DNA of 64,000 nucleotides from Cryptomeria japonica (GCF_030272615.1 NC_081409.1:471134573-471198572), one strand, 5' to 3'; positions 11,171-24,295 are shown, numbered from the stretch's first letter. Notes: a model not told the origin generated them from the letters alone. Numbers and translations are program-made.

Positions 11171-11445
11171 GCCTCCCTGCCTCCACTTCCGAACTTGCAA
11201 TAAACAAAAAAAAAACCATGGCCGCCTTGGGGTCTTCAGCCCAGCATGAAAAATTGTCTGTAAAAAAATATGGATTAAACCCTAGCCCGGGTGGGGCTAG
11301 GGCAAAGGAATTTAAAAGAAAAAATATGTTAATTAGATTTGAAAATATATATATGAGAAAATAGAACCCTAATTAGGGTTGGGGAAATATGGATTAATAT
11401 TAGAAAGATATTATGTTTTTGAATTAGAATTAAAATATTTAAAAT

Positions 11446-11600
11446 ATATGTAATATATATATGTATCTATATATATATATATATATGGATATATATATAT
11501 TTATATGTATATATATAAATTCTGGTCATATTTTGGATTAAGTATTTAATTATAAATATATATATATATGTATATATAAATATACATATATATATATTTA
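11446..11600. repeat. Second AT microsatellite tract (G2 5' LTR)
   Basis: Repeated TATATA blocks broken by short unique words. The tract is longer in the 3' LTR copy (about 20367-20555). Confidence 0.85.
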
Positions 11601-12036
11601 TATAATTCTGGTTATAATTTGAAGCAAGTAAAGTGAAATAAATAAATTATCGGAGGTAAGCCTAGCTTTTATAATTTTAAATGTATTTAATAATGTCCCA
11701 TGTAATTTAATTAGAGTATTTAAAATTTAAATTGGATGTTTAGACTATATGTCTTTTTGGAGATTAAATTAATTTTTCCTCTCCTATTCCTTTAGCGTGA
11801 TTGATTTAATAACCCTAATGACTAGGTATCTCGTGGAGATAAAATTAAACCAGTTAGTTTTCCGCAAATAATATTTAACAATCTATCGATGCTTGGTTCG
11901 TCTCAGAGCTAGATCGAATTTAATTATGAAAATTTCTATAGCGCTTGTCGTGTGAGTGAACTTGTTAATTAATTAGTATGTTTTAAAAAAAAAAAATTTG
12001 TTCCGTTTTTGCCCCTAAATTTTGGGCATGACATTT

Positions 12037-12048
12037 TGGTATCAGAGC
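12037..12048 (+). promoter_or_regulatory. Primer-binding site, G2
   Basis: TGGTATCAGAGC lies three bases after the 5' LTR and is complementary to initiator tRNA-Met. Confidence 0.9.
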
Positions 12049-12188
12049 AAGGTTTCCACACTAGGAACCTTACTCACTTACGTTTCGCCTTAGAATATTT
12101 AAAATTATTTTGTTAAATGGAATTTTGAATTTAATTGAATTTAATTGTAAAAGAAATAAATTAATTGTTTGCCTTATTTCCTCTTAGG

Positions 12189-15100
12189 ATGCCACAGACG
12201 ACGCGACAAGCTCGCAAGTGTGGACGGGGTCCTAGACATGTGCGCATAGCACGCGATGAGGTAGAGAGGGAGGTATCGGTTCCAGAGGAGAACCCAGAAG
12301 CACCTCCCAAACAGTCAAATGAACCTAACCGAGACCTCTTAGCAGCCATTCAAAATCTTATTGGCATTGTTTAGGAAAGGATCCCAGCAGAGAACCCTCA
12401 GGTTAGGAGTCATGACTCTGGGAGTCATAGATCTGTTGATAGAGAACGAAGCAGGAACCTAGCTCCGATTCCTGTAGAGAGTCAGGGTGGAAATGAGCCA
12501 GAGTCAGTGCATATGCCAGGACCACCTCCAGCGGTGGAACCAGTTTATTTTGAGAGAGGTCGTCGAGATCCAGGGGATCTCATCAGGGAGGTCATGCGCC
12601 TCCAACCACCATCCTTCAGAGGTTCTACAGATGGAGTAGAGGCCGAGGCATGGCTTTTGAGTCTTGAGAGGTGTTTTGCGTTGCGTTCTTATGAGAACAA
12701 CTTGAAAGCACGTGTTACAGTTCATCTTCTGAGAGGGACAGCCTCCACTTGGTGGAGACAGGAAGAGTACAAATGCGGATTAGTTCCTGATACACTCACT
12801 TGGGAGATATTCACAGAGAGGTTCTGTGAGAGGTACCTATCAGAACACTTCAGGCAACGTCGTATAGACAAATTTCATGATCTCCAACAAAAAGGCTTGT
12901 CAGTAACCCAGTATGAGAGTAAATTCTTTGAGTTGTTGCCATATGTAGATTATCTAAAGGATGAGAAACTTCTTGTAAACTGCTTCATCAGGGGATTGAA
13001 TGTCGATATAGCCGGGCCTGTTAGGATGTCCACCCCAAAGAGCCTTCGGGTTGCTGTAGAGAAGGCACTGATTGCCGAGGAAATTCAGGTTAGACCACAG
13101 GACAATAGGGATCGGTTTCAGAACCGAAATCCCGCACCTCAGACTTATGGATTCCAGAAACCACATTGGAAAGGGAACAACCAAAATTCTCAGGGGGTCT
13201 CCAAACCCCCTCCTCCACAACAGACACCACAGAACCAGAGGCAGAAGCCTCCACAGTATCAGCAGGGCTCCAAGCCCAAGCAGTGGTAGACTCAGGGACA
13301 GAAACGTGATCACAGAGCACAGGGGCAGTACACACAGCCTGCGGGGACTCAACAGTCCTCCAGGGGTGGGTACAGTGGATCCAGTAGGACAGGGGGTCAG
13401 TCATTCTCTAGGCCTCAGGGTGCCCAGTTCCAGGCATGGAGTGCTTGCTTTACTTGTGGAGCCATGGGGCATATGGCGAGGGATTGTCCTCAGGGACAGG
13501 TAGCAGGGAGTCAGCGGATGGCCGCTTCAGAGCCGACAGTTGGTGATATGGGCAGGTCCCATAGAGTATTCACAGCGGTTGACAACCGCCAGGCTGAGCA
13601 TCAGGCCACGGTTATCGAATCTACAAGTATAATCAAAGGTAACAATGTATCTATTTTGTTTGATTCAGGAGCTACTGACTCCTTTATATCTCCATTGGTT
13701 GTGGAGCGTTGCGGGCTAGTGGCAACTAGGCAGGGTGTCAGTTGGGAAGTGGAATTAGCTTCAGGGGCTAGAGTGTCACTAGAATCAGAGGTTAGGGCAT
13801 GTCAGCTGCAGATTGGCAAGACCACCACTTTAGTAGACCTTAGAGTGACTCCACTTGGATCTTACGGAATCGTACTTGGCATGGATTGGCTTTATGCTCA
13901 CAGGGCCAAGATGGATTGCCGCCTGAAAAAGATCGAGTGTGAGGATGATCATGGTTCGCCCATAGTTATCACCGGGATTCAGAGGCCCGTGTCTCTTTGT
14001 ATGATCTCCGCAATGCAGCTTAAGCGGAGCATGCGGAAGGGATGTCAGCTTTTTGCTATCACTATCAGTGATAGAGGGGAAGAGGAGGAAAAAGAAACAT
14101 CGCTCGATGACCATCCTATCCTTAAGGGATATTCAGACGTATTTCCTTTAGAGTTACCGGGAATGCCTCCCCGCAGAGAGATTGACTTTCATATAGACCT
14201 AGTACTAGGAGCCGAGCCAGTTTCCAGAGCACCTTATAGGATGACTACAAATGAGTTAAATGAACTTAAAATTCAACTCGAGGAACTTCTTGAGAAGGGT
14301 CATATCCATCCCAGCGTATCCCCGTGGGGTGCACCGGTCATCTTCGTTAAGAAGAAGGATGGATCTCTCCGATTGTGCATGGATTATCGGCAGCTAAATA
14401 AAGTAACCATTAAGAACCGATATCCTTTGCCCAGAATTGATGATTTATTTGACCAGCTTCAGGGTGCCAAAGTCTTTTCCAAAATAGATCTGAAGTCTGG
14501 ATACCATCAGTTGAGAATAGTGGAAAGTGATATCCACAAGACCGCTTTTCACACTAGATATGGTCACTATGAGTTTACCGTAGTCCCCTTCGGACTTACG
14601 AATGCCCCAGTAGTTTTTATGAGCCTCATGAATGGGGTGTTTCGTACCTTTCTGGACCGTTTTGTTATTGTGTTCCTCAATGATATACTGATATATTCTC
14701 AGAATGAGAAGGAGCATGAGGAGCACCTGAAATAGGTATTGCAGTGTTTGCAGGATAACCAGTTGTTTGGCAGCCTATCAAAGTGTGCTTTCTTTCGATC
14801 TGAGGTCAAGTACCTTGGGCACGTTATTTCCGGTGATGGGATCTCAGTCGACCCATCAAAGATTAGGGCTATTATGGATTGGCCAGTGCCTACCAGTGTG
14901 ACAGAGGTCAGGAGTTTCATGGGTTTAGCAGGGTATTACCAACGTTTTGTTGAGGGATTCTCCAGAGTCGCACACCCTATTACTTCTCTTCAGTGTAAAG
15001 GGAAGAAAGTTGAGTGGACAGAGAAGTGCGAGAAGGCCTTTCAGGAACTCAAGAAGGAACTTACTAGCGCTCCTATCCTTGTTGTACCAAACCCTACAAC

Positions 15101-16955
15101 TGACTTCATGGTTTGTACAGATGCTTCCCTAGAGGGTTTAGGGGTAGTTCTTATGCAGGATGATAGGGCCATAGCTTTCGAGTCTAGGAAACTTAAGACT
15201 CATGGACTTAATTATCCCACTCACGACCTTGAGCTCGCAGCAGTAGTGCATGCACTTGTGAGGTGGAGACACTTCCTTTTAGGTCATCACTTTGAGTTGC
15301 ATTCAGATCATCAGAGTCTTCAGTACATCTTTACTCAGCCAAACCTTAATGCACGTCAGAGGAGATGGATGGAGTTCTTGTGCGAATATGATTTTGACGT
15401 TCACTACATCAAGGGAAAGGAAAATGTAGTTGCAGATGCCTTGAGTAGGAGACGTCATGAGGTTTACACCATATCCATGGGCACGGACTTGAGAGACCGT
15501 ATACTTCGGCACTTGTCAGAGGATGGATGGTATGCAGAGGTTTGTCAGGTATTACGTTCTCAGGTTACTCTAGAAGGGAAATATGTGGATTATTCTTTGG
15601 AGTCCGATGGATTGTTACGCCACAGAGGGCGCATTTATGTACCTTCCTCCGGAGGGTTGCGAGAGTTCATTGTCATGGAAGCTCATAGAGCTCCTTATGC
15701 AGCGCATCCCGGGGTTAAGAAGTTGCATGTTGACTTGAGGCAGTTGTATCATTGGCCAGGAATGCGGCAGCTCATTGCTGAGATAGTAGCTCGATGTCTC
15801 GAGTGTTAGAGGGTAAAGGCGGAGCACCGCCATCTAGGTGGGTTGCTTCAGTCTCATGCTATACCAGAGTGGAAGTGGGATACTATATCCATGGATTTCA
15901 TCTTTGGTCTCCCTATGTCTTCTCGTCGCCATGATGCTATCTTGGTGACAGTTGACAAGTTGACCAAAGTAGCTCACTTTTCACCAGTTTGTACTACATT
16001 CACAGTTCCAACAGTAGCACAGGTGTTCTTGCGAGACATTGTTAGACTACATGGCGTACCCCGCAAGATTATTTCTGACAGGGATTCTCTTTTCACTTCT
16101 TCCTTTTGGAAGTCATTACAGGCAGCTATGGGCACTAAGCTCAATTTCAATATAGCCTATCACCCGGAGACAGATGGGCAGACAAAGAGGGTCAATCAGG
16201 TGTTAGAGGATATGCTTCGTATGTATGTCATGGATCATCAGACCTGGTGGGAGGAGTATCTTCCCTTAGTGGAGTTTGCCTATAACAATGGGCATCACAC
16301 TTCTTTGGGGATGTCACCCTACTAGGCATTATACGACAAGCCTTGCAGGACGCCCTTGAGTTGGGATCGCATAGAGGATAGAGTTACCATTGGTCTTGAG
16401 TTAGTTCAGGATATGGAACAATAGGTGGATTTGATTAGGCAGCGTCTCAGAGAGGCTCAGGATAGACAGAAGAAGTATGCCGATGCTAAGAAGATAGATC
16501 GTAGCTACTTGGTTGGAGACAGAGTTTTCTTGAGAGTGCGACTGCATAAGAGTCCAATCCGTTACGGAAAGGGTTCTAAGCTCGCACCTCGCTTTGTAGG
16601 ACCTTTTGAGATTCTGGAGAGGATAGGCCCAGTTGCCTACCGTTTAGCTTTGCCACCTAGCCTGTCACGCATCCACGATGTGTTTCATGTTTCAGTTTTG
16701 AGAAAATATATCTATGATGAGTCTCACCTTTTAGATTGGGATGCCTTGCAGGTGGAGTCAGACGGGCAGCTAGCTTTGGAGCCCATTCGCATTTTGGCAC
16801 GTTGGACTTTGGCCCTTCGAGGTCGAGAGCTGGACCAGGTTAGGGTCCAGTGGGATTGTTATGATGAGGTTACGGCTTCATGGGAGGATGCAGCACGTAT
16901 GAGATCAGAGTACCCCCACCTCTTTGATGAACTCCAGGAGGAAGTTCATGCCTAG
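12189..16955 (+). pseudogene. Gypsy gag-pol polyprotein with six TAG stops (G2)
   Basis: One frame of 1589 codons runs from ATG 12189 to the TAG at 16953-16955 without a frameshift. In order it contains: Retrotrans_gag (near RGTASTWWRQEEYKCG); knuckle [14 protein letters not shown] (about 13449-13490); aspartic protease [13 protein letters not shown]; reverse transcriptase with [17 protein letters not shown] and PFGLTNAP; RNase H ([10 protein letters not shown]); integrase with an HHCC zinc finger and a D,D,E core; and a chromodomain-like tail (about 16790-16930). In-frame TAG codons interrupt it at 12372, 13287, 14733, 15807, 16323 and 16422. The catalytic box reads FLND, with the first Asp replaced by Asn at 14679-14681. 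The copy cannot make an active polymerase. Confidence 0.93.
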
Positions 16956-16965
16956 AGGGGGAGGA
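16953..16965 (+). promoter_or_regulatory. Polypurine tract, G2
   Basis: TAGAGGGGGAGGA directly precedes the 3' LTR. It primes plus-strand DNA synthesis and overlaps the end of the gag-pol frame. Confidence 0.85.
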
Positions 16966-19437
16966 TGTGAGGCCTCACCTCGACTCAGTCTAACATTCAG
17001 TGGATTTTATATTTAGACTATTATGGATACTTTCTTTTGATGCATTTTGAGACTTTGAACTTATATGATTTCAGGATTTGGATAACATTGCTATGATTTG
17101 ATGATTTACTTACATGCTTTATGAGATAGAACACTACATGATTGTTAGATAGAATGATATTTCAATGATAGATGTCGTTATTTGAATTTGCAGGACTTTC
17201 TTTGAATATAGAACTATGATGTATGGATAGTTTACGTGAATTGGGATGAAATTGCTTATGTAAAATTGCTTGGTAAAAGATGTATTCAATCTGTGCAGAT
17301 GAAAATTGTATGCAAGTAATGATGTGCATTGTTATATTATTGAATTATATTATATATGGATATTTGGAAGTACTAATGTGTAAATTGAGATGCGCAGGAA
17401 ATTTACCATGTGACCATGGAAATTACGGAGAATCAAACCTAGACTTATGTATGTTCATAAGCCAGGGTTTGTCTATTTGGAGAGACAACACCCCGTTTGT
17501 GTTGTATTTTATTCGTAACAGTATATGCTGCATGAGTGTTAAGTGTTATTTAATTTTATTGTTTAAAAACCACAAGAGACAATTTCATGTTTTATTTTGT
17601 AAAAGTGTTTTATTTGTGTCACTTGACACATGTGTGGATTTAAATTTAAATGTTTTTAATTGGTCTCTTGGTGGGAAAGTGTTTAATTATAGTTCTTCTT
17701 AAATAAAATAATGTGTTGTCATAAATACTTTGGGAATATAATAGTTGGGGTGGTCAACTTATGTTTGACCCGAAAATAAACTTCAGAGGGGTTTAAAATG
17801 GGTTAAATGAACACCTAGAGGTAGTTTAATAGGGTTTCCCAAAGCCCATAAGGTATACCTAGGGGTTAGGGGTAATTTTAGGCAAGTTTCTACTTTATAA
17901 TGATCTTTTTAACGCTTTAAAAATTGGCTTTTTTGAGTTGTGCGAAAATTGAAGATTAGAAGTTTAAATCTAATTAGGATTTTTCCTTTTGGAATGGGAG
18001 TCTTTTTGCATTTTTGCTTTCTTTCCCTTTTAGTTTTGGAAACTTGTGAGAACTCAGAAAGTGAGCTTCTTAAGCAAGATTTTTGAGAATTGGAGGGTAA
18101 TCACCCACTCTCCATTTTTGGAGACAGAAGAAAATTTGAAAAGAAAATAATGTTATGGAATAGAAAAAATTGATTAAGGGTAGAAGGAAAAAGATTTGTG
18201 GATTGGGTAGCTCTTCATCAAATATCATAAAACCTTTGGGCAGATTAAAGTTGGTTTCAGTTATTCATTTTAATGTCTTCTTCTTGTTTATGTTTGGAAA
18301 TTGTTGGTGTAAGAAATCTGTGTTCTTGAAAGTTTGTGTTAGAAAATCTTTTGGTATTTTTGCTTTATGAATTGCTGTGATTTGGGAGTTTTCTCAAGAT
18401 CTCTTACTCTTGGGAGAGAAGAGGATCTTGAGGGTCGTAGCAGTGACAACCCTCGAGTGAGAGACTCTCTTTGAGAGCGATCACAAGGGATCTTTGTTGT
18501 GACCCTTGCTGCATGGCTTGTTTGTGCAATGGGGGTCATAAGGAAGGATATAAGGCTAGAATGCCTTTGTGGGGCATAAGGAATAAGGGGTTGAGATTCT
18601 TGATATTATTATTGTGCCATGAGGTGGCTTCTTGTTTATTTCATACTTGCAGTTCTCCTCAGGGATTTGGTCCACTACCACCCATTGAAAATGTTCATCA
18701 CCAAAGTGTGGTGCTGTGAAAGCCAAGTTGGGAATGTGTCTGGAATATCTGTATGCATTGCTTTCTATGTGTTTGCCTGTTTGTTACCCGTCTAGGAATT
18801 GGTTCTCCGAGCTCGGGGGTGGCTACCAGTTAGCCTAGGCTGGGAGGTGAGCACTCCGTGGTCATATTGTGTTTATCTATTATGCAGGAAAGTCAGGAGA
18901 AAGAGAATAGGATCCATGAGAAAGATGCAGAAGATTATTATTGAAGATACTTAAATCCAGTTGCAGATATTTGTTTTAAATTTGTTATAGAAGTATGCCT
19001 CATTCATGGAAAAGAGAAGCAAGTTGTAATTATTGAAAATAGACTTGAAGTTTTACTGTTGTGGCTATTCAAGAAACATCCTGTAAATTGGTAGAATATC
19101 TTAGAGTTGTTTAAAAAAAAAAGGAAAGCTTGTTTTATTTCTACTTCTGGTTTTTAGTAAAAGAAAAGTTATTTTGAGTTGCATGCAAAAGCTTCTTTGT
19201 ATTATAAAAAAATAAATAATAGATTTCATTTAAATTTTATCTATATTTTACTTGTGGCAAAATAGGAGTTTATTTATGCTGAAAGATCTTAAGTACTTTA
19301 AAGAAAAAAAAGATGTTTTATGAATATATTTTATTTGAGGAAAAATCAATGAATCTTTTTATTCTAGTGAGTATATTGTATTTCTTAAAATGTATTTCTA
19401 AATTGTATTTTAGTTAGAGTTGTTTAAAGAGCTTCTC

Positions 19438-19457
19438 ATATATATATATGTATATAT

Positions 19458-19530
<73 letters not shown>

Positions 19531-19683
19531 CTGAATTAACTTAATGCTTTTCCCTTTGTTATATTAGTTTAAAATTTTTGCATGTAAATCTTTGTTTTAA
19601 AAAAAAAAACATATATATATATATATATATTGAAATATTTCCCCCCTTTTTTAACTATGATTATAAATTTATATAAATATAAA

Positions 19684-19715
<32 letters not shown>

Positions 19716-19765
19716 TATATTTATTTATATATATATATATTTATATATAATATATATTAAAAAAA
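19438..19765. repeat. AT microsatellite tract (G2 3' LTR)
   Basis: Long alternating TA runs, including a nearly unbroken run at 19464-19527 that is much shorter in the 5' LTR. It differs between sister LTRs, so it is a fast-changing site. Confidence 0.9.
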
Positions 19766-19802
19766 ATAAATTAAATTTTTAACAAAAAAAAAGATTTGTT
19801 TT

Positions 19803-20090
19803 GGGTCCACGCGGACCCCACTGTGTGTACGCACAGTGAGGGCCGCGCGGCGCCCATTGTGTGCACACACAGTGGAGCCGCTTCGGCTCCCACTGTGTGG
19901 ACACATAGTGGACGGCCGCGGCCGCCACTGTGTGGCCACACAGTGGGGAGCCGCTAGCGGCGTCCACTGTGTGGACACACAGTGGTGTCGCGGCGGCCAC
20001 ACAGTGGGGAGCCGCTAGCGGCGTCCACTGTGTGGACACACAGTGGTGTCGCGGCGCCCACTGTGCGCCCACACAGTGGCGCCACGACCT
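19803..20090. repeat. GC-rich palindrome array with 61-bp duplication (G2 3' LTR)
   Basis: The same palindromic block as at 10949-11170. Bases 19934-19994 are repeated in tandem at 19995-20055, which adds one and a half palindromes. Some arms carry substitutions relative to the 5' copy. Confidence 0.9.
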
Positions 20091-20366
20091 CCCCGCCTCC
20101 ACTTCCGAACCTGCAATAAACAAAAAAAAAACCATGGCCGCCTTGGGGTCTTTGGCCCAGCATGAAAAATTCTCTGTAAAAAAATATGGATTAAACCCTA
20201 GCCCGGGTGGGGCTAGGGCAAAGGAATTTAAAAAAAAATAATATGTTAATTAGATTTGAAAATATATATATGAGAAAATAGAACCCTAATTAGGGTTGGG
20301 GAAATATGGATTAATATTAGAAAGATATTATGTTTTTGAATTAGAATTAAAATATTTAAAATATAT

Positions 20367-20518
20367 GTAATATATATATATATATGTATCTATATATATA
20401 TATATATATATATATGGATATATATATATATATTTATATGTATATATATAAATTCTGGTCATATTTTGGATTAAGTATTTAATTATAAATATATATATAT
20501 ATATATATGTATATATAA

Positions 20519-20555
<37 letters not shown>
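20367..20555. repeat. Second AT microsatellite tract (G2 3' LTR)
   Basis: TATATA blocks matching 11446-11600 but longer. Confidence 0.85.
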
Positions 20556-20559
<4 letters not shown>

Positions 20560-20988
20560 ATTCTGGTTATAATTTGAAGCAAGTAAAGTGAAATAAATAA
20601 ATTATCGGAGGTAAGCCTAGCTTTTATAATTTTAAATGTATTTAATAATGTCCCGTGTAATTTAATTAGAGTATTTAAAATTTAAATTGGATGTTTAGAC
20701 TATATGTCTTTTTGGAGATTAAATTAATTTTTCCTCTCCTATTCCTTTAGCGTGATTGATTTAATAAACCTAATGACTAGGTATCTCGTGGAGATAAAAT
20801 TAAACCAGTTAGTTTTCGACAAATAATATTTAACAATCTATCGATGCTTGGTTCGTCTCAGAGCTAGATCGAATTTAATTATGAAAATTTCTATAACGCT
20901 TGTCGTGTGAGTGAGCTTGTTAATTAATTAGTATGTTTTAAAAAAAAAAAATTTGTTCCATTTTTGCCCCTAAATTTTGGGCATGACA

Positions 20989-20993
20989 ACAAG
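20989..20993. other. Target-site duplication ACAAG (G2, right)
   Basis: This matches 8181-8185. The C1 protease frame resumes directly after it. Confidence 0.9.
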
Positions 20994-23919
20994 TTTGTTA
21001 TGTTAGAATATTATGATGGAGGTTATGTAAGATTTGGTAATGATGCACCATGTCTAGTGAGAGGTAAAGGATCTATAACACTTCTTGACAATGCTAAATG
21101 TAATGATGTTTATTGGGTTGAAGGTTTAAAATGCAATTTGTTGAGTGTAGCACAACTAAACAATACAAGATACTGAATAGAGTTTCAAAAAGGAATTGTC
21201 AAAGTTCATGACAAGCATGGGAAGTTAGCAGCTACTGGGACACAAACAAAAGGTAACACATTTCACCTTAACTCAACTCGGAATAAGTGTCTATATGCAA
21301 AGATAGATGATACCTGGTTATGGCATAAAAGATTTTGTCATGTAAATTTTGATAATCTGATCAAAATAAGCAAGAAGCACCGAGTCTTGAGAAACCTGAG
21401 AATGCTATATGCTGAGGATGCCAGATGGGCAAGATGACAAGATCAAGCTTTACAAGTAAGTCCTACACTTCTAAGGGAAGTTTAGATCTTGTGCACATTG
21501 ATCTTTGTGGTCCTATGAAAGTTCAGAGTTATTATGGTGATAAGTACTTCATATTATTTGTGGATGATTACTCAAGGATGATGTCAGTAATGTTTTTAAA
21601 AGAAAAATCAGAAGCTTTTCAAATGTTTAAATGGTACAAGGCAAGAATTGAAAATGAAATAGGAAGACAACTGAAATATCTTAGATCTGATAAAGGAGGC
21701 GAGTTCACTTCTGATGAATTCAACTTATACTGCAATGATCATGGTATAAAGAGGCAAGTATCTACACCAAGAACACCCTAGAAAAATGGGATAGTCGAGA
21801 GAAGAAACAAATCAATTGTGGATTGTGCAAGAACCTTGATGATAGAAAAGAAGGTACCTCAAACATTTTGGAGAGAAGCAATCAGCACTGCAGTTTACAC
21901 CCTTAACCGAGTACAACTGAAGAAAGGTACCTTGAAGACACCATATGAAATCTGGTATGACAAGAAACCTAATGTAAGTAGATGCTATGTTCACAAAGAT
22001 GACATAAATGGTAAGTTTGATCAGAAAAGTGAAGAAGGAACATTTCTTGGTTATTCTTCTAGAAGAAAAACATTTAAATGTCTGATCAAATCCTCTAACA
22101 AAATGAATTTGCAGAAAGAAATGATGAAGGAAACTCCAAAGAACTAGAAGATTATGAAGGATTTGTATATGTTCAACCGAGAAGTCCTACCGAGAAAACT
22201 ACTGAAGGAAATGAAGAGAATGTCTAGTTACTGAGTGATGAAGAAGATCATACAGAGCCTACCAAGCCTGTATTAGCCAAGTATGTCAGAAGGAATCATG
22301 CATCAAGTTAAATTATAGGAGATAAGGATGATCCAGTGATGACAAGAAACAAATTGAGACAGAATACATGTCTGATATCTGAATTTGAACCAAGGATAGT
22401 GAAAGAGGCATTTAATAGTGAAGATTGGATAAATGCTATGATAGAAGAGATTGATCAAATCAAGAAGAATGACACATGGACACTAGTCCCAAGACCGAAG
22501 GACAAAAATGTAATCGGTACAAAGTGGATTTTCAGAAACAAGCTGAATGAAAAAGGTGGGGTCATTTGAAATAAAGCAAGACTAGTTTGTAAAGGTTATG
22601 CTCAAGAAGAGGGAATTGATTATGGTGAGACTTTTGCACCTGTGGCAAGACTTGAAGGAGTAAGAACATTGTTGGCATATGCTGCTTACAAGAATTTCAA
22701 AGTATATCAAATGGATGTCAAATCTGCATTTCTGAATGGTATATTAGAAGAAGTTTTTATTGAACAACCTGAAGGATTTGTTGAAGGAGAGAATAAAGAT
22801 CAGGTATGTAAATTGAACAAAGCTTTATATGATCTGAAACAAGCACCTAGAGCATGGTATGAAAGATTGCACTCTTATTTAATCAAGATTGGTTTTATAA
22901 GGACAAGTGAAAACAACAATATGTACATGAAGAATGATGACAATGGAATATTGATCTCAACCATATTTGTTGATGATATTATCTTTTGTGGAAATGACTC
23001 TTTATGCAAGAACTTTGGAAATGAAATGAGAAAAGAATTTGAGATGTCATTAATTGGTGAGATAAAATATTTTATAGGTCTATAGATACTACAAATGAAA
23101 GATGGGATTTTCATTACTCAATCCAAGTACATAAAGGAAATCTTGAAGAAATTTGGAATGGAGGATTCAAAACCAGTAAGTACTCATGTGACTACCAACT
23201 GTAAACTATCAAAGAATGATGAATCTGCATCTGTTGATGAGACACTTTATCGATCTATGATTGGAAAGTTGCAATATGTTGTTCACAGCAGGCCAAACAT
23301 AGCACATGTAGTAGGTATAGTTGCAAGATTTTCTGCAGATCCCAAGGAAACACACATGGCAACAATCAAGAGAATTTCCAGATACCTGAAAGGTACTGAG
23401 GATTATGGCTTAGTATATCAGAAAGGAAATGACTTTGATTTAAAAGTTTATACTAATGTTGATTGGGTAGGCAACATAGATGACAGGAAAATCACAAGTG
23501 GTGAAGCTTTCTTTTTAGGAGAAAAACTAGTGAGTTGGCTTAGCAAGAAACAAGGATGTATTTCACAGTCTATAGCAGAATCTGAATATGTTGCTACAAC
23601 ATTAAATTGTACCAATATAGCATGGATCAAACAACTGTTGGAAGGCATAAATGAGAAAGTTACCGAGCCAGTAACTATATTCTGTGATAATACTAGTGCC
23701 ATTAACATTTCAAAGAATCCTATCATGCACTCTAAGACAAAGCACATCTCTATCAAATATCATTATCTTAGAGAAGAAGCTCAAGAGAAGAAAGTGGTGT
23801 TGGAGTATGTTAGTTCAAAGGAACAAATAGCAGATATTTTCACCAAGCCACTGCCAAGGGACACTTTTGAGTATCTCAGAAGTAAGTTAGGTGTCCTACC
23901 CCTATCTTCTACTCACTGA
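20994..23919 (+). pseudogene. Copia pol: protease end, integrase, RT, RNase H (C1)
   Basis: The protease continues from 8185 (FVMLEYYDGGYVRFGNDAPC). A GAG-pre-integrase stretch follows (WLWHKRFCHVNFDNL, about 21316-21360). The integrase lies at about 21470-22100, with catalytic residues in HIDLCG, LRSDKGGEF and GIVERRN. Reverse transcriptase runs from about 22336 to 23085, with [23 protein letters not shown] and an intact FVDDIIF box. Copia RNase H runs to 23919 (SQSIAESEYVA, then ADIFTKPLP). Stops include 21173 TGA, 21780 TAG, 22567 TGA and 23083 TAG, with frame changes near 21180-21425 and 22150-22330. The order integrase before RT identifies copia. Confidence 0.92.
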
Positions 23920-24283
23920 CCGAGTTCGGTGAAAGCATCAATTCGATGACTCTAAAGAATATCTTATAGGAGTTGATGCTGATTTACATACTTTAGGATG
24001 ATTTCTAAAGGTGTGCAGGAAACAAAAATAGGGAACATGAATTGAAGATAAAATGCTCTAACTGAGACTGAGTTGATACCGAACAACAAAGGAATTACTT
24101 CACATGGGAAGAAATTATGTATTAGTTTTCTTTTGTCATTATTGTCAAAGGGGAAGAAGACTAATGTATGGGGGAGAAGACTAATGACAGGGGGAGAGCA
24201 TTTCAGCAATCTGAGCAATAACAATCACAACAATCTGAATTCGAATTTTTTAGGTCAAATCAATTGGTTTTGCCATCAATGCC
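23920..24283 (+). other. C1 3' untranslated region with repeated purine tracts
   Basis: Non-coding sequence between RNase H and the 3' LTR. It holds several purine runs after TTGTCATT-type words: TTGTCAAAGGGGAAG near 24144, GGGGGAGAAG near 24170 and CAGGGGGAGAG near 24190. These resemble the true polypurine tract at 24284-24295. Elements A and B have similar 3' regions. Confidence 0.7.
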
Positions 24284-24295
24284 AAAGGGGGAGAT
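24284..24295 (+). promoter_or_regulatory. Polypurine tract, C1
   Basis: AAAGGGGGAGAT directly precedes the 3' LTR at 24296. Confidence 0.85.

Larger units (their letters stand above)
8186..12033 (+). repeat. 5' LTR of G2
   Basis: This begins TGTGAGGCCTCACC and ends GGGCATGACA. It contains TA-rich microsatellites (10660-10912 and 11446-11600) on both sides of a GC-rich palindrome array (10949-11170). Open frames inside, such as 8500-8922, recur in the 3' LTR but match no protein I know. They are LTR sequence, not genes. Confidence 0.93.
8186..20988 (+). mobile_element. Ty3/gypsy chromovirus G2, complete, with ~4 kb LTRs
   Basis: This is a complete element of 12.8 kb with an intact ACAAG TSD, two LTRs (3848 and 4023 bp), a primer site, one gag-pol frame and a polypurine tract. 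The LTRs differ by roughly 1-1.5% over the first 2 kb by eye, so it is the youngest insertion whose two LTRs can be compared. The long LTRs, the fused gag-pol and the C-terminal chromodomain-like segment point to the Tekay/Del group. That lineage call is inference. Confidence 0.93.
16966..20988 (+). repeat. 3' LTR of G2
   Basis: This is collinear with 8186-12033. It is 175 bp longer because of expanded TA runs and a 61-bp tandem duplication in the palindrome block. It ends GGGCATGACA, followed by the second ACAAG. Confidence 0.93.

Noticed and set aside
10901-11364. Several overlapping open frames rich in CVHTVG and CVDTQW repeats, and the same at 19757-20241
   Set aside because: They are translations of the palindromic GC array, open in many frames on both strands, as expected of a simple repeat.
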